From positions 1-63,781 of the IMG/VR virus record IMGVR_UViG_3300047409_000439: a stretch of 63,781 bases of DNA; one strand, written 5' to 3'. Under the pieces are notes generated by a model. That model saw only the letters and a program-made list of their open reading frames with translations. It was not told the origin of the DNA and did not search any database. Positions within the stretch are counted from its first letter, which is position 1; each line of letters begins with the position of its first letter. This DNA comes from a virus. This document shows positions 52,008 to 60,065 of this stretch, piece after piece. A program made the translations under genes and the position numbers.

Positions 52008-52816
52008 CCCAGGACATGATCGTGCAATTCGCCGATACCGATAAAGGACCTTCCGCCTATGCGCGGCTGGCTCCCGATCAGCTGCTGCTCGGCGGCATCG
52101 ACTACACCCTGGCCAGCGACGGCCCCTTCGCGGGCGTGCCTGCCCTGAGCTTGCGCCTCGCGGGCTGCAACCGGGGCAGCAAATTCATGAACGGCTGCGA
52201 CTTCTGTGCAACCGATTTCCGCTTCGCGCGCGGCAAGCCCTTGACCTTCCGCCAGATCGAAGAACAAATGATTGAAACCTCCGGCATCTTCTCCAGCAAA
52301 CGTTTATTGGTCGTCCTCTCCGGCGGCGAGCCCATGCTGCAACCCCATCTCGTACACTTCCTGCACTATCTGATCGCGCACAACTGGAGCGACATCGTCA
52401 TCGAAAGCAACGGCGACGCCTTGGCCAAGAACTTCTCCGCCTTGGCCAAGGACCATATCACCCTGATCGTCTCGCCCCGCGCCTTCGTCTCGTACAAACT
52501 CCCGGACGAGGCCATCCTGTACGCGGCGGATTATCTCAAATTCATGATCTCGTCCGAGGCCGGTCCCTACTATGACGTGCCCTTGAGCTACGTTGCCGCT
52601 TGGTCGCACTTGAACCGCGACAGCAGCACCATCTTCGTCGCCCCCATCAACGTCTACGCCCGTCCTCTGTTGGACGAGGAAACCCCCTGGCTGTTCGATC
52701 AGACCGTGCTCGACATGGGCAAGACCCGCATCAATTACCGCCGCGCCGCTATCCTGGCCAAGGAGCGCGGCTATCGCGTCGCCTTGCAAACCCCTCTCTT
52801 TCTTGGCCTTTCCTGA
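52004..52816 (+). CDS. QueE-like radical SAM protein
   Basis: The 270-residue protein contains SLRLAGCNRGSKFMNGCDFC (cysteines in a C-x9-C-x2-C spacing, about residues 54-67), a radical SAM cluster motif with the QueE-like context GVPALSLRLAGC. LVVLSGGEPMLQPHLVHFLHYL (about 105-126) and VIESNGDAL follow, as in 7-carboxy-7-deazaguanine synthases. QueE enzymes make a precursor of preQ0, used for queuosine and for deazaguanine modification of phage DNA. I see no FolE, QueD, QueC or DpdA-like partner in the window, so it may serve host-supplied intermediates or a different reaction. The start overlaps the previous stop by four bases; the longer frame from 51932 is rejected. Confidence 0.65.
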   Translation: MTQDMIVQFADTDKGPSAYARLAPDQLLLGGIDYTLASDGPFAGVPALSLRLAGCNRGSKFMNGCDFCATDFRFARGKPLTFRQIEEQMIETSGIFSSKRLLVVLSGGEPMLQPHLVHFLHYLIAHNWSDIVIESNGDALAKNFSALAKDHITLIVSPRAFVSYKLPDEAILYAADYLKFMISSEAGPYYDVPLSYVAAWSHLNRDSSTIFVAPINVYARPLLDEETPWLFDQTVLDMGKTRINYRRAAILAKERGYRVALQTPLFLGLS

Positions 52817-52836
52817 ACGCAGTATGTATCCGATAC

Positions 52837-52927
52837 GGAGGCTTGGGCCAGACCGCCCCCCGGCAACCCCGGCCTAAGCCTCCGAGAAGGGCGCTTGCCT
52901 CGCCTGACCCCAAGCCAAGCGTCCTTC
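52837..52927 (+). promoter_or_regulatory. Two consecutive hairpins before the helicase gene
   Basis: GGAGGCTTGGGCC (52837-52849) pairs with GGCCTAAGCCTCC (52871-52883) with one mismatch. Two bases later GAAGGGCGCTTG (52886-52897) pairs with CAAGCGTCCTTC (52916-52927), also with one mismatch. The pair fills most of the 138-base gap between the QueE-like and helicase genes. It could be a leader that regulates the helicase, a processing site or a terminator. No riboswitch class is recognised. Confidence 0.6.
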
Positions 52928-52954
52928 GCCCCTTAGCCTCAAAGGAGCCTATCC

Positions 52955-54358
52955 TTGGACAGGTTGTCCGTGCCGTTACAGGAATCCCTGCTCGCCCTGA
53001 TCGCGACCAATTCCAAGGAAGGCAAGATCGCCGCCGGGCTCCTGAGCGCCGAACGCTTCGACGCCGCGTACAGCGAATTCGCTTCCCGTCTCATCGCCTA
53101 TCATAAGAAATACGACAAGGCTCCCGGCGTCGCCCATCTCGACGATCTCGCCGACGACATTCTGTCCAACGATAAGCACAAACAGCATAAACAGACCATC
53201 CGCACCATCGAAGGCATCCTGAACAACGCCGCGAGCTTGAACCCGGCCTTCCTGCTGTCCAAGGTCAACGAGTTCGACGACACCCAGAGATTGAAGACCG
53301 CGCTGTTGGAGGCAAGCGAACGCTATCAGAACGCCGACGCCTCCCGCGTCAGCGACATCCGCGCCATTCTCCAGCAGAGCTTGAAGCCGTCGCTCGACAA
53401 TACGGGGCAGGGCGTGTTCCTGTCGGAGCATCGCAAGACGTTATCGTTCCTCGACAAGCAAGGCGTCGCGTATCTGACCGGGATACCGGAATTCGACCGC
53501 AACAATTTCGGGCCGCGCGCCGGGCGCATCTGGCTCATGATCGGACCCAAGGGCTGCGGCAAGAGCTGGTTCTGCATCGACGCGGGCAAACGCTGCCTGA
53601 TGCAGCATGCCAAGGTCGTCCATTACACGCTCGAAAACTCCTGGGAGGAAACGGCGGGACGGTATTATCAGAGCTTCTTCGCCATCGCGCAAAAGGACGA
53701 GCGCATCACGACGACCAAGATGGAGCTGGACGCGCTCGGACGCATCGTCAAGGCCCAGCCGGAAAGCCATGCTCCGGTCTTGAGCCTGAGCGACGCCGCC
53801 ATCCGTTACAAACTCAGCAAGAAGATACGCGAACAAAGCCCCCGCTTCGGCAATCTGTTCATTCAGGAATTCCCCGCCGGGTCGCTGACCCTCGATCAAT
53901 TGGACGCGCATCTCGAATGGCTCGAACTGGTGCATAACTTTGTTCCCAACGTCCTGATCCTGGATTATCCGGACTTGATGAAGCTACCGGGCGAAGACAA
54001 GCGCATCGCGCTCGGCAACACCTTCGTCGCCTTGCGCGGGCTGTTGCAGCGCCGCCAGCTCTGCGGGATATTCCCGACCCAGGGCAACCGCTCCTCCTTG
54101 AACGCCAAGACCGTGCAGACGAGCATGATCTCGGAGGACGTATCGAAGATATTCACGAGCGACATGGTCATGCTGTACTCGCAAACCCCCGCCGAGCAGG
54201 CGCTCGGCTGGGCGCGGCTGACCGTCGCCAACAACCGGGGCGGCAAGGACAAGTTCACCGTCGTCGTGTCGCAAAGCTACCCGACCGGGCAATTCGTGCT
54301 CAGCAGCGCCCGCATGGGCACCAATTACTTCGACCTCGTGCCGGACCCCGGAGCATGA
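52955..54358 (+). CDS. DnaB/gp41-type replicative helicase
   Basis: The 467-residue protein has an N-terminal DnaB-like helical domain and a RecA-fold C-terminal domain with Walker A MIGPKGCGKSWF (about residues 196-207), YTLENSWEE (about 223-231), Walker B VPNVLILDYPDLM (about 330-342) and an ARLTVANNRGGKD arginine-finger region near 427. It unwinds DNA at the fork and works with the separate primase at 2127. The start is a TTG with AGGAG upstream. It overlaps the SNF2-type helicase by four bases. Confidence 0.85.
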   Translation: MDRLSVPLQESLLALIATNSKEGKIAAGLLSAERFDAAYSEFASRLIAYHKKYDKAPGVAHLDDLADDILSNDKHKQHKQTIRTIEGILNNAASLNPAFLLSKVNEFDDTQRLKTALLEASERYQNADASRVSDIRAILQQSLKPSLDNTGQGVFLSEHRKTLSFLDKQGVAYLTGIPEFDRNNFGPRAGRIWLMIGPKGCGKSWFCIDAGKRCLMQHAKVVHYTLENSWEETAGRYYQSFFAIAQKDERITTTKMELDALGRIVKAQPESHAPVLSLSDAAIRYKLSKKIREQSPRFGNLFIQEFPAGSLTLDQLDAHLEWLELVHNFVPNVLILDYPDLMKLPGEDKRIALGNTFVALRGLLQRRQLCGIFPTQGNRSSLNAKTVQTSMISEDVSKIFTSDMVMLYSQTPAEQALGWARLTVANNRGGKDKFTVVVSQSYPTGQFVLSSARMGTNYFDLVPDPGA

Positions 54359-55911
54359 ACATCCATCCCGATTCGATCCGCGAGTTCCTGAGCCGGACCA
54401 GGGACGCCCATGACGGGCTGAAACGCCTGCCGGAAGCCCGCCTGCGGCAGGAACTGGCCGACCTGGGCTTTGCCCCCGCCCTGCGGGCAAGGCCGCTCCT
54501 GACCCATCAGACGGTCTGCGCGCTGCTCGGGATCGCCTATCCCGCCTTTGCCTTCTGGCTCGACATGGGGCTGGGCAAAAGCAGGCTGGCCCTGGAGCTG
54601 ATCCGCTACCATGTCCAGAAGGGCGAAATGAAGGGGGCGCTGATCCTGGTCAAGTCCGACGCGGCGGTCATCACCTGGGAAGACCAGATCGCGGAATGGG
54701 GCTTCGATCTGCCCTACCGGCTGCTGCTCAAGGGGACCTCGTCGAAGGACAAATGGACGGCCCTGGAAGGGTTCGAGGAAGGCGTCATCATCGGCTCCTA
54801 TGGCGGGGTCACGCGCATGCTGACCAAGCCCGGCCTGTCTCCCAAGGGCAAAGGCAAGCTGGTCTTCGACGAGCCCGCGCTCAAGCGCATGCGGGGCCTC
54901 GTCCAATGCCTCGTACCCGACGAAGCGACGATGCTGGCCAACGCCGATTCGCTGATCTCGCGCCTGTTCCATCAATTGCGCAAATCGGCTCCCTTCTGCT
55001 GGCAGCTCGCCGGTATCCCGTTCGGGCGCGATCCCGCCATGATGCACCGGCAGCTGTACTTGATCGACCAAGGCGAAACCCTGGGCGATACGCTGGGGCT
55101 GTTCCGCGCCGCGTTCTGCAAGGAGACCAAGAACCGTTTCGGCTTTTCCGAATATGTCTTCGACCGGACGAAGGAACAGCTGCTGCATAAGATCGTCAAG
55201 CATCGCAGCATCTCATACAGCGAGGCGGAATGCCTCGACCTGCCGAGGGTCGTGCAAGCCCGCGCCCGCGTCCATCTCCCGGACGAGGCGACGGCGTATT
55301 ATGCCCGCTTCATCGCCGAGATACGCAAGAGCAAAGCCTCGTTCCAAGTACGCAAGAACGCCTTCATCCGGATGCGTCAGATCAGCTCGGGTTATGTCGG
55401 CTTCACGGACGATCTGACCGGCGAGCGCTGTGAAATCGAATTCGCCGTCAATCCCAAATTGGAGCGCTTGCTGGAGCTGGTCGAGCAAGTCCCCGAGGAC
55501 CGCAAGTTCGTCATCTTCTGCGAGTACATCCATTCCGGGCGCTTGATCTGCGACGGCTTGACCAAGCTCGGCATCGGGCATGACTGGCTCTATGGCGGCA
55601 CGGCGGATTTGCGCCAGCTCAACGAGCGCTTCAATCATGATCCGAAATGCCGGGGCCTCGTCATCGGCCATAAGGTCGGGGCATATTCGCTGAATCTTCA
55701 GGCGGCGAACTATGTCTTTATCTTCGAAGCGCCGGTCTCGCCCATCGACGACCGGCAAATGCGCAAGCGGGTCGCGCGCCAGGGCCAGACCCGCGTCGTC
55801 TTCGAAACCGATCTGCTCTGCATTGGCACCGTCGATGACCGCATCCTGGCGTTTCATCGCCAAGGCCAATCGCTGTTCGACGCGATCATCAAGGACCCCG
55901 GCATTCTATGA
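54355..55911 (+). CDS. SNF2-type DNA helicase / translocase
   Basis: The 518-residue superfamily 2 ATPase has RPLLTHQTVCALLG (Q-like motif), Walker A WLDMGLGKSRLAL (about residues 69-81), a DEAT box (VPDEATML, about 187-194), a C-terminal IFCEYIHSGRLICDGL motif (about 384) and motif VI RQMRKRVARQGQ (about 466-477). The SNF2 fold fits phage proteins used in recombination or in clearing proteins from DNA. It sits between the DnaB-type helicase and the GcrA-like regulator, overlapping both by four bases. Confidence 0.82.
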   Translation: MNIHPDSIREFLSRTRDAHDGLKRLPEARLRQELADLGFAPALRARPLLTHQTVCALLGIAYPAFAFWLDMGLGKSRLALELIRYHVQKGEMKGALILVKSDAAVITWEDQIAEWGFDLPYRLLLKGTSSKDKWTALEGFEEGVIIGSYGGVTRMLTKPGLSPKGKGKLVFDEPALKRMRGLVQCLVPDEATMLANADSLISRLFHQLRKSAPFCWQLAGIPFGRDPAMMHRQLYLIDQGETLGDTLGLFRAAFCKETKNRFGFSEYVFDRTKEQLLHKIVKHRSISYSEAECLDLPRVVQARARVHLPDEATAYYARFIAEIRKSKASFQVRKNAFIRMRQISSGYVGFTDDLTGERCEIEFAVNPKLERLLELVEQVPEDRKFVIFCEYIHSGRLICDGLTKLGIGHDWLYGGTADLRQLNERFNHDPKCRGLVIGHKVGAYSLNLQAANYVFIFEAPVSPIDDRQMRKRVARQGQTRVVFETDLLCIGTVDDRILAFHRQGQSLFDAIIKDPGIL

Positions 55912-56240
55912 CGTTCCAAGTCATCTATGACGCGGCGCTGGCGCAGCGGGTGCAGGACCTCGCCGCTGCGGGCTGGTCGGCGGGCAAGATCGCCAAGCTG
56001 CTCGGCAAGACCCGCAGCAGCGTCGCTTCGTTCTGCAAGCGCCATCAGATCAAGCTGCATGGCCGTCCGCCCGGACGGGTGAAACCGCCGCCCCCGCCCG
56101 AGCCGCTCGCCATCTATGCGCAATGCCTTTGGCCGGAGCCCTGCGAGGGCTTACGCGAGAACAGCAAGAAGCCGTACTGCAAGGAGCATAACCGCCGCGC
56201 GTATGTCCCGCCCAAGCTGCATGACATACCCAAAGTCTGA
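55908..56240 (+). CDS. GcrA-family-like regulator
   Basis: The 110-residue protein has an N-terminal helix-turn-helix (LAAAGWSAGKIAKLLGKTRSSVASFCKRH, about residues 18-46) followed by GRPPGR, a proline-rich linker and a C-terminal CLWPEP...KKPYCKEHNRRAYVPP segment. That layout is the one found in GcrA, the alphaproteobacterial cell-cycle regulator that binds sigma-70 and acts at methylated promoters. It is followed at once by the first of seven operator-carrying promoters, so it may control them or redirect host transcription. GcrA is nearly restricted to alphaproteobacteria, which supports the host assignment. Confidence 0.75.
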   Translation: MTFQVIYDAALAQRVQDLAAAGWSAGKIAKLLGKTRSSVASFCKRHQIKLHGRPPGRVKPPPPPEPLAIYAQCLWPEPCEGLRENSKKPYCKEHNRRAYVPPKLHDIPKV

Positions 56241-56243
56241 CGC

Positions 56244-56272
56244 TTGACAAGCTAACAGAGTATCTCTTATAA
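56244..56272 (+). promoter_or_regulatory. Operator-promoter 1
   Basis: TTGACA (56244), 17-base spacer, TTATAA (56267). The spacer holds the operator TAACAGAGTATCTCT (56253-56267), whose AGAG/CTCT arms are an inverted repeat. It drives the DUF6011-type gene at 56305. Because the operator lies inside the promoter, a bound repressor would block RNA polymerase. Confidence 0.85.
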
Positions 56273-56304
56273 CTCTCCTCGTTGAACAACAACGGAGAGA
56301 ACAA

Positions 56305-56754
56305 ATGCACGCTCATGACGAACCAGCCCTGACCGGACGCCTGACCAGCCTCGACGCGATCAAGGAATTCCTCAGCGCAGGCAAGGCCGTGATCACGCTG
56401 GTCAGCCTGCGTACGGCGGTGCGGTATACCTATAAGATCAGCCAGAGCAAGGACAACGCGAATATGTTCTTCGTCGCCTTGCTCTCCGGCCCGGACAACG
56501 AAACCGATTACAATTATCTCGGCTTCATCCGGAACGGCGTCTATGCGCACGGCGTCAAATCCAAGATCAGCGCCGACGCCGGGAGCGCCATCGCCTTTTC
56601 CTGGTTCCATGGCCGCATCGCCGCTGGCGTGCTGCCGGACAATGTCGAGGTCTGGCACGAAGGGCGCTGCGGGCGCTGCTGCCGCAAGCTCACGGTCCCG
56701 TCGAGCATCGAACGCGGCATCGGGCCGGAATGCGCCGGGAAGCTGGGGGCGTAA
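56305..56754 (+). CDS. DUF6011-type zinc protein
   Basis: The 149-residue protein ends in CGRCCRKLTVPSSIERGIGPECAGKLG, the DUF6011 pattern with a CGRC...C zinc site. The N-terminal part has a beta-rich TYKISQSKDNANMFFVALLSG region, YLGFIRNGVYAHG and AIAFSWFHGRIAAG. Such proteins are common in phages and plasmids of soil and aquatic bacteria; role unknown. It is the first gene under the operator-carrying promoters and has a CAACGGAGAGAAC binding site. Confidence 0.72.
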   Translation: MHAHDEPALTGRLTSLDAIKEFLSAGKAVITLVSLRTAVRYTYKISQSKDNANMFFVALLSGPDNETDYNYLGFIRNGVYAHGVKSKISADAGSAIAFSWFHGRIAAGVLPDNVEVWHEGRCGRCCRKLTVPSSIERGIGPECAGKLGA

Positions 56755-56771
56755 GCCCCCTTCTTTTCCTG

Positions 56772-56811
56772 TTGACACGATAACAGAGTATCTCTAAACA
56801 GAGTATCTCTA
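56772..56811 (+). promoter_or_regulatory. Operator-promoter 2 with a second operator
   Basis: TTGACA (56772), 17-base spacer with operator TAACAGAGTATCTCT (56781-56795), -10 TAAACA (56795). A second operator copy (AACAGAGTATCTCT, 56797-56810) follows directly, the only tandem pair. It drives the KOW-like gene at 56830. Confidence 0.85.
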
Positions 56812-56829
56812 CCGCGAGGAGTACCGAGA

Positions 56830-57039
56830 ATGAAGACCATCCTAAAAGACATCCCGGAACTTTTTGGTCTGGACGGCGGGGAGCTGGTCGAGGTCGTAGC
56901 TGGTAACGATACCGGAATGCGCGGGGAGGTCAGCGGTTTTGATACCGAGACTGTCTGGATCGAACTTAACCAAGACGACATTCGTGAATATCCCCGTAAG
57001 GATGTCCGGCTGGTAACCTTCAAGACAAAACGCCCTTGA
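56830..57039 (+). CDS. Small KOW-like protein, 69 aa
   Basis: The protein is beta-rich (GELVEVVAGNDTGMRGEVSGFDTETVWIEL) with the spacing of a KOW motif, which binds RNA or ribosomal or polymerase partners in NusG and ribosomal proteins. It has its own operator-carrying promoter and a GAGGA binding site. Function unknown. Confidence 0.65.
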   Translation: MKTILKDIPELFGLDGGELVEVVAGNDTGMRGEVSGFDTETVWIELNQDDIREYPRKDVRLVTFKTKRP

Positions 57040-57064
57040 CATGATAACAGAGTATCTCTAACAT
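57036..57064 (+). promoter_or_regulatory. Operator-promoter 3
   Basis: TTGACA (57036), spacer with operator TAACAGAGTATCTCT (57045-57059), -10 TAACAT (57059). It drives the DUF2786-type gene at 57099 and overlaps the end of the preceding gene. Confidence 0.85.
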
Positions 57065-57098
57065 CCTCTTGTCATAGAGACAGCAACGGAGAGAACCA

Positions 57099-57800
57099 AT
57101 GACCGAGATCAAACGCGAAAAAGTCCTGGCCAAGATCAAGGCCCTGCTCAACAAGACCGTCGCCAACGGCTGCACCGAATTCGAAGCCCTGGCCGCGCTG
57201 ACCCTGGCGCGGGGGCTGATGGACAGTCACGAGGTCACGACGGAAGACCTGCAAGACATCAAGCGCGAGACCGCCGACATCCTCAATGCCGAATTCGACA
57301 GCCTCGGCATCAAAATCCAGCTGGCCCGCGCCATCGCCGATTTCTGCGATTGCAAGGTCTGGAAGACGAGCCGCCTCAAGACCATCAACTATTGCGGACT
57401 GCCGGTCGATGTCGAGCTGGCGTCCTATCTGACCGGCAGCCTGTACAATTTCGTCCGGGCCGAACTCAAGCGGCACATGCTGAGCCTCGGGCGCTTGGCC
57501 GGGCCGGAAAAGCGCCGGGCGCAGAACGGCTTCATGCTGGGCTGCTGCTCGCGCATCAGCGCCCGGCTCGACCAGCTGACGCGGGAGAGCAAGGCCAAGC
57601 AAACCTCCAACAGCACGGCGCTGGTCGTCGCCAAGGGGGCGCTCATCGCCAGCAAGATGCAAGCCATCGGCGTCGAGGTCAGAAACGCCCGCAAGACCTC
57701 GCGGCAGGTCAACTACAACAGCTATGCCGCCGGGGAAACGGCGGGCGACCGCGCCAGCCTCGGGCGTCCGCTCGGCGGCGGCAACCCGCTGCTCAAATAA
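57099..57800 (+). CDS. DUF2786-domain protein
   Basis: The 233-residue protein starts with REKVLAKIKALLNKTVANGCTEFEALAALTLARGLMDSHEVT, the DUF2786 pattern. A middle domain has WKTSRLKTINYCGLPVDVELASYLTGSLYNFV, and a C-terminal region carries SYAAGETAGDRASLGRPLGGG. These proteins occur in many phages and plasmids; no activity is established. It has a CAACGGAGAGAACC binding site and its own operator-carrying promoter. Confidence 0.75.
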   Translation: MTEIKREKVLAKIKALLNKTVANGCTEFEALAALTLARGLMDSHEVTTEDLQDIKRETADILNAEFDSLGIKIQLARAIADFCDCKVWKTSRLKTINYCGLPVDVELASYLTGSLYNFVRAELKRHMLSLGRLAGPEKRRAQNGFMLGCCSRISARLDQLTRESKAKQTSNSTALVVAKGALIASKMQAIGVEVRNARKTSRQVNYNSYAAGETAGDRASLGRPLGGGNPLLK

Positions 57801-57805
57801 TCTTA

Positions 57806-57854
57806 AGAGATACTCTGTTAGGTGCTTGACTGCCTAACAGAGTATCTCTACATT
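57806..57854 (+). promoter_or_regulatory. Operator-promoter 4 with inverted operator
   Basis: An inverted operator (agagatactctgtta, 57806-57820) precedes TTGACT (57826), a spacer with the forward operator TAACAGAGTATCTCT (57835-57849) and -10 TACATT (57849). The two opposed operators could form a stem in RNA or a loop site for a repressor. It drives the gene at 57883. Confidence 0.85.
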
Positions 57855-57882
57855 CCTCTTGCCAACAACGGAGAACGAGATC

Positions 57883-58074
57883 ATGAGACTGGAAAAAGTA
57901 GAAGCGGCTTTGGATTGGGCCTACCGGCGGGGATATTGCTACGCCAAGGAGGCTGCGGAACAATATGCAGCTTCGACCATGACCCGCGCGGTCAAGGAAG
58001 ATTTGGGGGCCTACGACGGATTGAGCTTTATCTCCATCGCCAATCCCGATGCAACCAAGCGGGAGCCTATCTAA
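57883..58074 (+). CDS. Small unknown protein, 63 aa
   Basis: The protein (MRLEKVEAALDWAYRRGYCY, then AKEAAEQYAASTMTRAVKEDL) is helical. The ATG at 57883 has GGAG nine bases upstream. It overlaps the next gene by one base. Function unknown. Confidence 0.6.
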   Translation: MRLEKVEAALDWAYRRGYCYAKEAAEQYAASTMTRAVKEDLGAYDGLSFISIANPDATKREPI

Positions 58075-58463
58075 TGACCAACCTGCCGGAACCCATCCTG
58101 TTCCTGAGCGACGCACGCGGGATTTATATCCCGCGTGATTTCGCCCAAGGCATCAAGCGCGAATGCGTCAGCGGCGTCACGGACGAGGATTGGAAAATCC
58201 TCGAAGCCGGTCCCGATCATGAAGCGTATTGGGAGACCTGGAACTTGGTATGCGACTACGCCGTCATTACGGACGAGCACGGCATCCGCTATCGTCCGTA
58301 TCAGAACGGCGATTGCTGGCTCGTCCCGGAGGGCATGGAATACGACGAACGGACGGAAGGCTTCAAATGGCCCGATGACGAGGACGAGGACGAGGAGGTC
58401 GTCGAACCCGAGGACCAGGACGAAGGCTCGCTCGGCGACGACACAGAAAAGGACGTTCCCTGA
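58074..58463 (+). CDS. Acidic-tailed early protein, paralogue 1
   Basis: The 129-residue protein shares a pattern with the product at 59638-60036: IPRDFAQGIKRECVSGVTDEDWKILEAGPDHEAYWETW matches LPQQFTQKIKREAVTGISDADWETIQKAPETEGYWDAW, and both have a CWLxPxGMxxD segment and an acidic tail. The tail here has a long Asp/Glu run. Likely a duplicated early protein of unknown role. It has an ATG overlapping the previous stop by one base. Confidence 0.7.
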   Translation: MTNLPEPILFLSDARGIYIPRDFAQGIKRECVSGVTDEDWKILEAGPDHEAYWETWNLVCDYAVITDEHGIRYRPYQNGDCWLVPEGMEYDERTEGFKWPDDEDEDEEVVEPEDQDEGSLGDDTEKDVP

Positions 58464-58690
58464 TGTATATCCTAGAAACCGGCCCGCAGCATCCCGGACT
58501 GAAGATGTTCGTGCAGAAACGCATCTACAGAAGCGCCTTCGATATGACGGAAGACCGCAACCGGGCCGAGGTCTTCCCCAACCGGGCTGCTGCCCGCCGC
58601 CGGGCGGCCCAGCTCAGCGACCTCTACGGCCTGCGCATCGTCCCTGCCAATGAAGGCCAGCCAGCGAAGGACAGTCATGAACAAGCGTAA
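58463..58690 (+). CDS. Small unknown protein, 75 aa
   Basis: The protein (MYILETGPQHPGLKMFVQKR, then FPNRAAARRRAAQLSDLYGLRIVP) has a short beta region and a basic helix. It overlaps the preceding gene by one base and the following one by 14. Function unknown. Confidence 0.6.
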   Translation: MYILETGPQHPGLKMFVQKRIYRSAFDMTEDRNRAEVFPNRAAARRRAAQLSDLYGLRIVPANEGQPAKDSHEQA

Positions 58691-58967
58691 TCTGAAAGCC
58701 CTCCAGGAGGCCCGGAGCGTAGCGCGCGAGCCCTACGCTTGGCCGGGCGGGTATCCCCGCTTCCTGGTCACCAGTGACGGCGGCTGCCTCTGTCCGGCCT
58801 GCGTCAGGCGGGAGTTTCATAAAATCGCTTCTGCTGCCATGGACAACCGCAACGACGGCTGGAAGCCGCAAGGCTCCAGCATCAACTACGAGGACAAGGG
58901 TCTGGTCTGCGATCATTGCAATAGGCTGATCCCGTCCGCTTATGGAGGAGCCAATGACCAAGCCTGA
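58677..58967 (+). CDS. Small zinc-ribbon protein, 96 aa
   Basis: The protein has CLCPAC (about residues 38-43) and CDHC (about 79-82), two cysteine pairs that would bind one zinc, with an aromatic YAWPGGYPRFLVTSDGG leader. It overlaps the preceding gene by 14 bases and the following by 14. Function unknown. Confidence 0.65.
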   Translation: MNKRNLKALQEARSVAREPYAWPGGYPRFLVTSDGGCLCPACVRREFHKIASAAMDNRNDGWKPQGSSINYEDKGLVCDHCNRLIPSAYGGANDQA

Positions 58968-59439
58968 CATCATCGAGAAATTGATCGAAACCGTCTATGA
59001 CGGGGCGAAGCTGATCATCGAGGAGGACCCGCAAGGGGAGTATGAGATAACGCCCATGGCATTTCTGCTGGCCGGAACCGAGCTGAAGCTGATCCCGATG
59101 CCCTGGGAGAACGAGCGCGAGAAACAGGTTTATCTGAGCTTCCTGCGCACGGTCTGCCAGGACAGTTTCATTACCGGCTATGCCATCGTCTCGGAGGCTT
59201 GGACGGTTACCGTCGCCAAGGATGCCTCAAAACTGACGGTCATGCCCAGCGAGCATCCCGACCGGGTCGAGGTCGTCAATATCGTCGCCCAGGCACGCGG
59301 CAAGCCTTCTGTGCTGATGACGGCGAGGATCACCCGGCAGGAAGGCGGGCGGCGCATCGTCGGGCCGTACGAGATCGACAGCAGCGAGGTTCGCGGGCGC
59401 TTGGCCAACCTGTTCGATCCGCCGGAAAGGCTCCATTGA
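58954..59439 (+). CDS. Unknown early protein, 161 aa
   Basis: The protein has an N-terminal helix (DIIEKLIETVYDGAKLIIEED), a beta-rich middle (TVTVAKDASKLTVMPSEHPDRVEVVNIVAQ) and a C-terminal RRIVGPYEIDSSEVRGRLANLF. The ATG at 58954 has GGAGG upstream. Overlaps the next start by one base. No family recognised. Confidence 0.65.
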   Translation: MTKPDIIEKLIETVYDGAKLIIEEDPQGEYEITPMAFLLAGTELKLIPMPWENEREKQVYLSFLRTVCQDSFITGYAIVSEAWTVTVAKDASKLTVMPSEHPDRVEVVNIVAQARGKPSVLMTARITRQEGGRRIVGPYEIDSSEVRGRLANLFDPPERLH

Positions 59440-59636
59440 TGACCCTCGATCTGCATCTGACCATCCGCACCATGCGCATGCTGGTGCGGGTCCTCAAAGG
59501 CGAGATCAACGCCAGGACGCATGTTCCCGTCCATGACATGCTGCTCTATCTGGAAGGACGGCTGAAGGATCAGGAGAAGATCAATCTGGAAAAGTACAAC
59601 CGGCGCAAGCGGGTCAAGAAACCTCTCGGAGAATGA
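59439..59636 (+). CDS. Small helical protein, 65 aa
   Basis: A short basic helical protein (MTLDLHLTIRTMRMLVRVLK, then LYLEGRLKDQEKINLEKYNRRKRVKK). The start overlaps the preceding stop by one base; a longer frame from 59199 is a shadow. Function unknown. Confidence 0.6.
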   Translation: MTLDLHLTIRTMRMLVRVLKGEINARTHVPVHDMLLYLEGRLKDQEKINLEKYNRRKRVKKPLGE

Positions 59637-59637
59637 C

Positions 59638-60036
59638 ATGACAGACAAACCCGTTATGACCCTGCTGATCGACTACACAGCCAGGGAATACCTGCCGCAG
59701 CAGTTTACGCAGAAGATCAAACGCGAAGCCGTGACCGGCATTTCCGATGCGGATTGGGAGACCATCCAGAAAGCACCGGAAACCGAAGGCTATTGGGACG
59801 CTTGGGGCAACATCTGCCGGAAGGCCAGGATCACCGACGCGAAGGGCGATGTGTTCAAGCTCAGTTGGAACATGGAATGCTGGCTCATTCCGAAAGGCAT
59901 GGATTGGGACCTCCAGAACGGAGGCTATATCTGGCCCGATTACGAGTACGATCCGGACAAGGAGGAAGAACCGGAACCCGATTACGAATATTTCGAACCG
60001 ACCCCTCCTATTGACAAGCTAACAGAGTATCCATAA
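59638..60036 (+). CDS. Acidic-tailed early protein, paralogue 2
   Basis: The 132-residue protein is the second copy of the family at 58074-58463, with a different N-terminus (TDKPVMTLLIDYTAREYLP) and an acidic tail ending PDYEYFEPTPPIDKLTEYP. The 3' end reads through the -35 and operator of the next promoter (60011-60034), so its last codons double as promoter DNA. Function unknown. Confidence 0.7.
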   Translation: MTDKPVMTLLIDYTAREYLPQQFTQKIKREAVTGISDADWETIQKAPETEGYWDAWGNICRKARITDAKGDVFKLSWNMECWLIPKGMDWDLQNGGYIWPDYEYDPDKEEEPEPDYEYFEPTPPIDKLTEYP

Positions 60037-60039
60037 GTA
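60011..60039 (+). promoter_or_regulatory. Operator-promoter 5 (variant operator)
   Basis: TTGACA (60011), operator TAACAGAGTATCCAT (60020-60034), -10 TAAGTA (60034). The second half of the operator differs (CCAT in place of CTCT), so it may bind the repressor more weakly. It lies inside the 3' end of the 59638 gene and drives the gene at 60066. Confidence 0.8.
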
Positions 60040-60065
60040 ACCCTCTCAACCAACGGAGTATGACA

